NCBI GenBank assembly: GCA_964019695.1
Contig: OZ026521.1
Location: 34,225,774 to 34,289,773 of the forward strand
DNA from: Loripinus fragilis
Taxonomy: Eukaryota > Mollusca > Bivalvia > Lucinida > Lucinidae
DNA: 64,000 nt
Direction: 5' to 3'
The notes under the pieces are model-generated. The model was not told where the DNA came from, searched no databases, and worked only from the letters and a program-made list of their open reading frames with translations. Of the stretch, positions 25,601 through 37,600 are shown piece by piece (the stretch's first letter is position 1; each line of letters begins with the position of its first letter). The translations under genes and the position numbers were made by a program.

Positions 25601-28600
25601 ATTGTTTGATATATCCCGATATATCCTGTTTTAGCATTGGCTATATAGGCGAGGTGTGTTAGAATCGCTATTATTGCATAAATTAATGAAATATTTTTCA
25701 AAATTTGTAAAAAAATATGGGACTATATTTTGTCACGATTTCAGTCAACAGGTGCCTGGATGTTTTGATTCACTATCGTTCTTCCATGGCCAATCATTAT
25801 ATTAGATTGATTAACGGACCACAATGTAAAATTTAGTGGCCTGGAATGAGTGTGTTTAGGGTACCAAAGCCGTGTATTAACAGCATATGGATTGCATTGT
25901 TAATACATGAGTTTGTGCTGGTTGAAACAACACTGTTTAAAGCGTGCGGCACAGATTTTAAGCCGTACTATTGTTTTCATTGTGATTTAATTTGTAGGAA
26001 TGATGAATCCATTGCAAAGTATGTTTGGCAACTTAGCACAGCCAGGTCCCATACCTGGACCGGTTCCGCCCCAGGGAGGACCCCTTCCTCCAGGGCCAGC
26101 CCCACCAGCAGCTCCATCATTGGATATCAATACGCTTCTCAACAAGCTCATTGCTACGGGTATTATCAAGAAAGATGCTGAGCCGGCTCCAGCTCCAGAA
26201 CCTGTTGCCAGTGCAAGTAAAGACAGTGCAGCCGAGGACCAGAAGGAAGAGACGAGGGAGATTAAGCCCCAAGATCTGTTGAGTTTTAGGAAGAAGGTAA
26301 GATTTTATTCCAAGTCCACATACAGTGAAACCTGTGTAAAATGGCCATTGAAAAATGGACAAAACAAAAATCTTAATGACAAATGGTAGCTTAATGCAGG
26401 TCGAAAGTATTGCAGAATGCTCCCTTTGGAGCATTCTGCAATACTGTTGTCCTGCATTAAGCTATAATTGGTCTTAAAGACCAATTTTTGGTCTTTTCGA
26501 GAGTGGCCATTTTACACAGGTTTTACTGTAGTCTTATCATAGGTCCAGATAAACGAAAGTTTTATGCGTAAAATTTTTCATCTCAGTTGATACAATTCAT
26601 TAAGCTGATAACATTGGAAGTTGGATGTCTGGAAAGCCTAAAAACAATTACAAGTTAACACAGAAACTATCACTGCTATATTCTGCGCAGCACAGTCAGT
26701 AATGTGTTTGACGCAGATATGTGCCTGACTGCAGATCCAGGGGTCGCCAGTTTGATCCTGGCCCGGTCCCATACTTTCGTAGAGATTGATCACGAAATAA
26801 TTTCTACGGCCATTCTTCTCCCTTCTGCTGACTCAAGAAGGGTTGTTGTCAGTTACAAGTGAAAGTATGTGCACAAAGTATTGGTTAAATGCTTAGTCAA
26901 GCTTGCCGAGGAAAAGAGTGGTTAGGTGAAGAGATCGTTCCGACAGGACAATAGCTGTTGACTGGGACATTAAGCATCAAAATAAACCAAAAACTACTAT
27001 ATTTTACCACAATAATGGCTTTGCCTATACTGTGGGCATTGGATTGGCAGTCTAAGTTCAGTTCAGTGTAGACCATTGCCTAATAGAGCAAATGAGCCAG
27101 CACACAAGATCTTGGTACTTATTGCATATTTATGTGTAAATGTCTCTACAGGCCTTTAGTTAAGAGTGTGTAACAAACAAATAATTTTCATATTTCTCAA
27201 CCAAAACATATGTTGGGGTACTCAAAAGAACCGTCTCAATGAGACGGTGCTTTTGAGCACCCAAAACATAGGTTAAAACTGACGGGTAAGAAAATATTTA
27301 CAATTTTACACTAAAATAATTGTTTGTCTAAACCTATGCTATTATAAACACCCATGCTGAAGTATTCGGTGAAGCTAGATGTCTAAAATTTGGACTGAGT
27401 CTTCATCTACATCCATACTTAATGTATGCGAGCAGCGAAGGCTCTGGTGGGTCTGCAGCACATATGCTCGCTGATGCAATAAGTACCAGTCTTGTGCACT
27501 TGCCCAAATAAAGTTAGATTTATGTAAATAGAGGATCTTACATGAGTGCTCATGTTTTATTGAATTTATTAAACTAGTTGGGGAAAAGAGATAAAATGCG
27601 AGGCTTGCCGAGCATTTTATCTCTTTTTCGCAAGGAGTTTAATAAATTCAATAATACAGGAGCACGAATATTTGATTCTATTTATCATATGACATTAAGA
27701 TTACTTTGAAATCTCATTTCTGGCATAAAAACGTTATAATTTTGTCAATATGTATGCAACATTGTTATGGACGTCATAACGTTTTCCGAACATCTGCAAA
27801 CCACTAGTGTTTTTTCTATTTTATCGCATGGCGTTACTTCACTCCCAGATGCGACGTCATATGATAAAATTGAATAATTTTTGTGAGTTTGAAATGATGT
27901 GTAAACTTGTCATATAACGCAACCTTATATTACAGTTAGTTGTAGGGAGCGCAGTTGCTCAGTGGTAGAGTGCTTGACTCGAGACGGCGGGTTCTAGCAT
28001 CACCGGCGTCACTGTGTTTTGGTCCTTGAGCAAGACACATTTATCCTAGCTTAGTACTGGTTCAACCCAGGAAGACCAGTCCCTGTTTAACTAAAAGATT
28101 GTTGATTGGACGTAAAGAATCAAATCAAACAAACAAACTTTATATTTGTTCTTGGTAATTTATTATAAATCAACTTCTCTTTCAGCCTCAGAAAGCTGTC
28201 TTTGAGGACATTCCTGACATGACGGAAATGGACATCTCAGTTATGAAAGAGTAAGTGTAATTTTACATCTGTATCATTTTTTTTGTCACACCTCCTTGTA
28301 GCAGGGCGTGACATAGCTGTTCACATTTGAGCCACGACATGTGATTTCCAACAATGTGGCATTTTGACAAGTGTAGACTCTGACAAGCCTGTGCAGCCTC
28401 CTTTTTAGCTTAGAAACTCCAAATGATGTTCAGTCAGTAGCTTAACACAAATAGAATATTCAAGCAACTAGCAAAGGCTCTGATCAGGCTGCCCTTATGC
28501 GCAGGCTGATCTGAGCCATTGCTAGTTGAACATACCACATTGTTGGAAATCTCGTCACGGCTCAATTTTGTTCATCAGTCTGTCAGAAATTTAATTAAAG

Positions 28601-31600
28601 CGTTTCTGTGTAGCATACTCTTCAAAGGCAAACTATGCAGCGCCCTAGATAAGCTTTTGGGTCAATTGGGTATTTACGCAACCTGGTTATCCTCAATTGC
28701 GTACTTGCAAATACAATTGCGTATTTTTTTTATATTTTTACGCCACGTTTTTGGCAGTGATAACATACGTTTCTCATTGAAAGAAGCCATTGCGAATGTG
28801 CCTACATGTTTACTCTCATCGTCTGCCTTTCTGAGTATCAAACTAGCGGATTTTTATTGTATGTGAAGCAAAACACATCGCCTTGTTGACATTAGATGCT
28901 CGCATCCATTTTGCAAAGTTTTTCCGCGAAAATACTTGACTGGCGGAGATATTTTATTCATAAAATTGGAATTATACAGTGAGCTCGCTAGTAAAAAAAA
29001 TCAATACCCGACTGGCATTTGTATATTACACAAATGGAAACGAAATGGACCAAATGGTACGCAATGACATTGCATGTAATTGCATACCGATCGACGGAAT
29101 TGCTTTTCGGTACGCACACATTTAATTTTAATTGCTTTTTTGATTATTTTAATTGCGTATTTACGCAAATACGCTGCTTATCTAGGCTGCTGCTATGGCA
29201 AGCTGACTTTGACCTACATTTCATGATTCAGTAGCTTTCAAGTCTAACGTTAAAGTACATTTCTCTGAATCCTTAAAAGCTTTGAGTATCAAACCCTGCT
29301 TAGTAATCGTCATCAGTATACTCTTGAAACCTGTGCTATGACCCAGTGGTCTTGACCCATATTTTGCACTCCAGTTTCTTTTTCATAATGATAGTGTGTT
29401 TCAAACATCAGTGTTTTACATATTTTGATGTGTGTTTTTTTCAGCAAATTTTCATTACCACTATGGCAAAGATTGACATAGGCTTAACCTTATTGTGACC
29501 AGTTTACATGTATTTATACAACAATTTTTTTTTTTAAGGGGGACATATAGTTTCTGTCTGTCCATCTGTTTTCGAGCTTTTGTGTTCGCATATCTCCTAA
29601 GCCCTTTGCCCTATTCTGAAAATATTTCACACATCAACCTCAATGAGATGTTGAGTACAGCGAAAAGTTACGCCGCTCTAAGGACAAGGGAGTGGGAGGT
29701 CAAAAGTTACACATGTACACAAAGTTCATGACTGCTTCATATTACATGCATGTCCACCTCACCCTTGGTCTGATTCTGAACTCGCATGCATGTAAAATTT
29801 GCAACAGCTATGTCCCCTCAGAGGTTCCAGAACGTTTAGCCATGGTTGAAAGCACTTGTGAGCATTTATTTTCGTCAAAAACAACATCTAGTTCCATTTT
29901 GATGATGACTGAAAAAATTCAAATTAATATGTGTAATATCTATTGATTGCACCAATCGGGCAACAAAATATATGAGCCATCACACAAGATATTGGAACTG
30001 ATTGCATTGTTGAGTAAAGAAGGCTCAGGCTAGCCTGTTCAAATGTACAGACTCACCAGTACCTTTGCTATTCACTTATACAAAATATGGATCTAAATTA
30101 AGACTCAGACTAAAGTTTAGACCTAGCCGCGCTAGATACGCCACCATGGGCGTTTATTGGAAGCTTTTACACATTGTGATAAGTACCAAAATTTTATGTG
30201 CTAGCCCATACTAAATTGGCCTAAACAAACTTGCGACAACTGGGCCTATATTTTTGAATACATTGGTGAAAGTTTTCAAGATTATTTCCATAGAAATTCA
30301 GCCTCAAAATCCTGAATTAGGCAGATTATAACTGCTTCTCTAATTAATTATCAGTTTTTCTTAAGACACGTGACCATTACAAGGTGACATTGTTCGTATT
30401 TTAAGGCATACTGCTTGCCTTAAGATTTGAATTTCAAAAGTTCAGGATTTTTAAATTTTGAACTTTTGCTCATGTTAATGTAAGATTTCCATCCCTTCCC
30501 TTGTAGACTGCCTCCTGGTTTGATAAAGCGTATCTATGCGGGTATACAGTGTACATCGTGTGGTGAGAGGTTTTTGTTGGAAGATGAAGAGAAGACAGAG
30601 AAATACAGGGAACATTTAGACTGGCATTTCAGACAGAATAGACGAGAGAGGGACGAGACCAAGGTGGCCAGGTACCGACAGTGGTATTATGGAGTTAATG
30701 TAAGTAATAGGAGGAGAGACATAGTATCTGACAATGCTCATGTTTGAGCCACATTTTAACTCTTTCCTTGCTAGCGGCGACTTTGGTCGTCTGCTGGTAA
30801 CCTTTACAAACAGCTTGAACCCAGATCAGGCCCTACAAAATGTCGGGCCTGATCTGGATCCAAACTGTTTGACACTCTTATGGTATTCCTGAAAGAAATT
30901 TTTGAAAAGTTGATTTTGAAAAAAATCACCAGATGACAAAAAAGTGTCCTTGTATGGCTAGAAAATTGTTGAAAGCAATGTTAAGCCCCGAAAACAGCAA
31001 CAATAAAAGAAGATAAATATTATTTGAGACCTGTAACAGAAATTCTGTTTGATTAAGGTTAATAGTGTTTGCATCCATGATTAAAAGTAGTCTGAAGTGC
31101 ATTTGAATGCATGCGGCAGATGTAAAAAGCAGACATTTTCAGGGAAAAAATATTTGCAGGAAAAGGATTAATATTTTTAATCTTTACCTACTGGTGTCAT
31201 CTGCTGATTACCTTTGCAAACAGTTTGGAACCAGATCAGGTCCTAATTTGTATCCAAACTGTTTGACACTCTGATGGTATTCCTGAAAGATTTTTTCGGG
31301 AAAAAAAATGATTTTGAAAAAAATCAGCAGACAACAAAAAAGCATGCAAAATTGTCCAGTAGGCAGTGTTAACCCTTTACTCCATAGGCTATTTTTGGAT
31401 CATGGCATCATGTTAATCAAAAATCTGATTATGATTATATGATGATGACATCATTTTCAATTTTTAGATAACATAGAAAAAATTTAAGAATAAGTAAAGT
31501 TTTGAATACTTTTGAAAAAATATTATGGAAGATAGAGTATTTGCTCCTTTAGAGCAAATGCTCCTTTTTCCATAATTTTTTCAAATACATAATATTTCGA

Positions 31601-34600
31601 AGGGGTCAAAAAGGCGTTATTATGGAGTAAAGGGTTAACAATTATTCATCTCTCTTGCAGGACTGGATACAGTATGAAGAAATTGCTGACACAGAAGAAA
31701 GTGGTAAGTACTTTGCATTCCACTTAGAATTTGCAGCAGACTACATTTTCAAATGTTGGTGTTTGACAATATGGACTAATCCATCCTAGCTTACATTAGA
31801 AAGCCAAAAATAGTCTGTGATCAGACTGCTCCTCAAGGAGGAGTCTGATCTGGGACTATTTTGATTTCAAAGCTTTTCTTTTCTGAATAATTACCGACAC
31901 ATGGGCGATTTTTTATACCCCCCGCAAACTTTGTTTGTAGGGGGTATACTGTTTTCACGTTGTCCGTGCGTCCGTCCGTGCATCCGTCCGTCCGTCCGTA
32001 ACGCTTTGTTTCCTTAATAACTTGAAGAGTCATTGCTGGATTTTCATCAAACCTTGCAAACATGTTCATATATGCAAGACAAATACTTTAGAAAAAAAAG
32101 TAAGGGCTAGGGGCCAATTCTATTAGAGTTATTTCCCTTTGTAGTTCTAAATGGCTTTTAATATAGTGCTTTATGCTTATGCAATTATAGGCCATACACG
32201 GGCCGATCAACTCCTACCACAGCTTTTGATGGAACAATTTGATACTTTTCCTATACAATGTAGACACATTGAACATATGCATGAAGGAGTTTGGTTCAGA
32301 AAAAATAATTTTTGACAAAATGACAGCTGTGAGAACTTAGACAATTTTTCCCTAATAAGGTGTTTGTATATGCATAGACGGTGCCCTTATGGGCCGATCA
32401 ACTCCTACCACAGCTTTTTATGGAGCAATTTGATACTTTGCCTATACAATGTAGACACATTTAACATATGCATGAAGGAGTTTGGTTTAGAAATAATATT
32501 TTTTGACAAAATGACAGCTGTGAGAACTTAAACAATTTTTCCCTAATAAGGCTTTTGTATATGCATAGATTGTGCCTTCATGGGCTGATCAACTCCTACC
32601 ACAGCTTTTGATGGAACAATTTGATACTTTGCCTATACAATGTAAACACATTGAACATATGCATGAAGGAGTTTTGTTCAGAAAAAATAATTTTGACGGA
32701 ATGACAGCTATGAGAACTTAGACAATTTTTCCCGTATTAGGCTTTTGTATATGCATAGATGGTGCCTTCATGGGCAGATCAACTCCTACTACAGCTTTTG
32801 ATGGAACAATTTGATACTCTGTCGATACAATGTAGACACATTGAACATATGCATGAAGGAGTTTGGTTCACAAAAAATAATTTTTACAAAATGACAGCTG
32901 TGAGAACTTAGACAATTATTCCCTTATATGGCTTTTGTATATGCATGGATAGTGCCTTTATGGGCAGATCAAGTCCTACTACAGCTTTTGATGGAGCAAT
33001 TTGATACTTTGCCATTACAATGTAGACGCATTGAACATATGCATGAAGGAGTTTATAATTTTTGTTTGCACAGATTCTACTGAAGTCTTCTTTTCAAAAC
33101 TAAGGTCTGCTAGTTTGAACTATAACTTGCCAAGTATTCATCGGACTCTTACTGTGCGGGGGGTATCTTATAAGCAATGCTTATTGACCTTTTTCATTTT
33201 TCCAAAAAATAAATTTTCTTTATCTGAATTTAACTTCTTGCTCCTCCATTTTATGGCCAGAGATCGCTCACAAATTGGGAATACAGTAAAATCCGTGTAA
33301 AAAAGCCACTCTCAAAAATACTGAAAATTGGTTTTGAAGACCAATTATCACTTAATGCAGGTCAAAAGTATTGCAGAATGCTCCCTTTGGAGCATTCTGC
33401 AATACTTTCGACCTTCATTAAGCTACTATTTGTCATTAAGATCTATATTTTGTCTATTTTTGACTTCTCTAACCAATCTTCAAGTTATCATTATGTAAAA
33501 AAATCTTTATGTTTTTATAAAGACATGTCTTGAGCAAAGCATGTGCCACAGATAGAATACACTTTTCTGTGAAGAACAAAATCTGGTTGCTTAAAACAGG
33601 TGCTTGCTTGATTAAGCTGAACATGTTCAACAAAATGATAAAAATAACCAGCTGAACATCAACATGTGTATACTTTATTTCCCCAAAACTGAAAAACTGC
33701 CTGTTTTTCAATTACAAATGTGTGCAAATTCAGTCCAAACTTTGGTAAACCCAAGATAGCAACTACAACCCAATCTAAAAACCATTCTTTCATTCTGTCA
33801 TTTTCAGGGCGAAGTGCATTCTTTGAGAAACAACAGTTGGTTCAGTCTACACCAACACCAGCCCCCAGTAACATGTCATTCGCCCTTATCACCGTCCCCG
33901 AGGGATCTTCAGTCACCAGATGTCCTGCTGCCACAGGAAATGATAAAGATGATGTAAGTACAAACCCATTGGCATGAGTGATAGTTTCAGGATTATTCCT
34001 GGATTCAGCATTTTGAGGCTGACTTTCCATAGAAAGTCAACCTCCAAATACTAAATTAGTAAGATTATAATAGCTTCTGATTCATGTTCAGTTTATCTAA
34101 AGTCAATTGACAATTTAAACTTGAAAGTTTTAATATTTTTTAGGCATTTAAAATTGATTGTCATGAGTGATGGTTTCAGGATTCTTCCTGAATTCAGGAT
34201 TTTAAGGCTGACTTCAAAATACTGAATTTGTAAGATTATAATAGCTTCTCTGATTTATGTATGTTTGTTTGTCTAAAGCCAATTAATTGACCATTTAAAC
34301 TTGAAAGTTTTAATATTTTGTAGGCATTTAAAATTGATTGGCATGAGTGAGGGTTTTAGGATTATTCCTAAATTCAGGATGTTGAGGCTGGCTGTCCATA
34401 GAATGTCAGCATCAAAATACTGAATTAGTAAGATTGTAATAGCTTCTCTGATGTTTAGTTTATCTAAAGCCAGTTGGGAGGGCAGTGGGACAGTGGTGGA
34501 GTGCTTGTCCTGAGCTTGAGGGGTTGCGGGTTTGAGCCTCACCAGCGTCACTGCGTTGTGCCTTTGAGCAAGGCACATTAATCCTTGGTTAGTACTGGTT

Positions 34601-37600
34601 TAACCCAGAAAGAGCCGTTCCGACATAAATGAAAGATTGTTGATGGGACGTAAAGAATCAAATCAAACAAACGGCCACTCTCAAAAAGACCGAAAATTGT
34701 TTTCAAGACCAATTATCGCTTAATGCAGGTCAAAAGTATTGCAGAATGCTCTACTTTTGACCTTCATTAAGCTACCATTTGTCATTAAGATCTTTGTTTT
34801 GTCTATTTTGAGTGGCCGTTTTAGACAGGTTTTACCGTATAGGAAGTTCAGGATTTTCAAAATTTTGAACTTCCACCCATGCTTTGTTGAAGTTTGTTCC
34901 CACACGGCAAATGCAATATATTTCTCATTTTCCCATGAAAACATTAGTTGTGGTTTTCAATCTATGCCATATTAAGTGATTGATATACTCTGTCGCACCT
35001 CTTCAGGGTTTGAGCAGTGATTTTGTTACCTACGCATCCTGCATCTTTTACTCATAATTTTGTTTCTAGGATGCAAAGTGTTTATTTCAGCGAGTCCCAG
35101 GATGCAATTGTATTGCAGACTTGTCATGAAAAATAGTGTTCTGGAGTTTGCAGTTGGACTCACTGATATGGGAAACAACCAGTCCCAGGACCCATAAGCC
35201 CAAAATTGTAAATGAATCACTGTTTGAGACATTGTTTTAAGCTCCCCTTTACGAAGTACATGGAGAGCTATAGCAGTTATTACTGCGTTAGCTTTTGTTT
35301 GCGTAAATGGTTTAAAACAGAAAACAGTTTGATATTTTTGTGACTACACAAATGCAAAGCACCATGAGAAGATGTGCAGAACACAAGAACTGTAACTCTG
35401 ATTTACCCACTTTTTGAGTGATGGCCATTTTGATATTGAAAATAGCAATTTCTGTGATATACCTTTCTGCTCTATAATTCCGAAACATTCAAGAAGTTTT
35501 CATGAAACTTAACACAAATGTATATCATCTACGAAATCACATGCAGAAAATACAAGAATTGTTACATTGGTTAACCTATTTTAATGTAATAACATACGTT
35601 CAACAGGACTGTAAATTGAAAACATGTGGATAGTTATTCAAGAGATTGGTGTTTATGCAATTTAGGCAAGCTGTGCTGTCTTGCAACAGCTCCTACCATT
35701 AGATAACATAGGTTTAGATAAACAAAAATTTTCAGGGTAAAAGTGTGAATATTTCTTACCCATAATTTTAGCATATGTTTTGGGTGCTCAAAAGAACCGT
35801 CTCATTGAGACGGTTGTTTTGAGTACCCACAACATATGTTTTGGTTGAGAAATAAGAAAATTATTTTTCTGGTACGCACTGTTAATTAAAGGCCTGGTTA
35901 AGCAGCTTTCAAACTACAAGAACATTTACTTATCTGTCTATCTTTTTTTTTCAGCTATGTGCAATATGTCATGAACCATTTGAACAGTTCTGGGATGAGG
36001 AACTGGAAGAATGGCATTTACGAGATGCAATACGAGTCAATGATCAGACGTATCATCCTATATGTTACGAAGATCATACTGATGTAAGTACACAAACTAT
36101 AAGAACTTTACCATTGGTGTGGGGGACAGATAAAAAAATTGTCCAGAGGATCACTTTGGCATAGCTCAGCAAGCCTCACAAGGCTTGCTATTTATCTTAC
36201 AAATTTTTGCTTTTTCCATCCTCATCATGTTTAGATTAATGCCGTCTGACGCTAATGACCCACAAGGGTTGATGCGTCGTAAAGCACCAAACAAACAAAC
36301 AAAACAAACAAGGCTTGCTCAGCTATGCCGAACAGTGATCCCTATGGATAGACTTTTCTCTCCCACTGTGACCCGTTATGGAACCATTTTCTTACACACC
36401 TTTCAATTTCCACAGTTTCATTTTAGAATAAGCCTCCAGTGGTTCCTGAATACCCTTTGATCTGCTATAACTAGTTACATGGATGTTTTCAGGATTATTC
36501 CTCAATTAAGGATTTTAGACTGACTTTCATTTGAAAGTCTGCCTCAAAATACTGAATTAGGCCAATTTTAATAGCTTCTCTGATTGTGTTTTCAGTTTAT
36601 CTCCAGACTATTGACCATTTAAACTTGAAATTGTTAAAATTTTATAGGCATGCTGAAAGCTTTAATATTTGAATTTCTTAAGTTCAGGATTTCACCCATG
36701 ACATTAACTATTTCCATCCTAGCCACAACTTTTGTCATCTGCTATTAACCTTTGCAATCAGTTCGGACCCAGATCAGGACTGACAAAACATCGGCCCTGA
36801 TCCAAACTGTTTGACACTCTGATAGTGTTCCTGAAGGTATTTTTTGAAAAGGTTAATTTTGAAAAAGTCAGCAGACAACAAAAGCATGAAAAATTGTGCA
36901 GCATACAAACTTTAGAATTAAGGTCACTTTGGCATTGCAATGATGTTACTTTAAAACTTCATATTGGACTTCCATTACAACTACATGTAATGAACAAGAC
37001 CATGTGTGGCATTTTGGGTAGGATAACATCAGTAAAATAATACAAAATATGTCAATGGGTGTGTGGAACGGATAGAAAAATCTGTCCAGAAGATTATCTT
37101 TTGGAATCATGAGGCATGACGAGTGATGACAAATGGTGATCTCTAGGGACAGATTTATTCTTTCCACCTACTCACACAAATCTTCAATTCTGTAAATTTC
37201 CGACAAAACAGGACTCAAACCTCCTCAGCTACAGAGACTAGCTAAAAAATTGAAATTTCGCTCATAGCAAGGCTAGATATGATACTTTCCAATAAGCGAA
37301 TAACAAGGCACTGATCAGACAGCTGCTTATCTGCGCAGGCTGGTCTGTACATTTATTATTCGCAAACACAGGTTTTCTCGAGTCGAGGCCCATATACTAG
37401 TACATATTTCATATGAAATGACCACTTAAGTTAGGTCTTATGTATACAGATATTTATGAATGATTTATATTCTTTAAGCATGATTGCATATTTCTTTATG
37501 TATGTTGTATAATTCTTTATGTATGATTGCATTATTCTCTATTCATCACAGATATCAGAAGGTACTCCAAGTCCATCAGCCTTACCTATGGTACCTCCCG

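Larger units (their letters stand above)
23327..25997 (+). other. PCF11: PCF11 intron between visible exons 4 and 5
   Basis: Contains the candidate early AATAAA, two hairpin MITEs, an antisense SINE, two TTAA elements and a 25215 palindrome. The stretch 25335-25840 shows no gene; part of it resembles sequence near 27700-27900. Confidence 0.8.
26297..28185 (+). other. PCF11: PCF11 intron between visible exons 5 and 6
   Basis: Repeats only: a palindrome MITE, SINE-2, a hairpin MITE, a 27560 inverted repeat and SINE-1. The SINE-1 tail ends about 45 nt before the exon 6 acceptor. Confidence 0.8.
28251..30506 (+). other. PCF11: PCF11 intron between visible exons 6 and 7
   Basis: Holds the 28328 and 28638 MITEs. 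In 29220-30500 I see only degraded repeats and a fragment (30255-30340) related to the 33965 array. Confidence 0.75.

Noticed and set aside
25846..26181. 111-codon frame overlapping PCF11 exon 5 in another frame
   Set aside because: The alternative frame has no conserved motif, while the exon 5 frame continues exon 4 in phase and matches PCF11.
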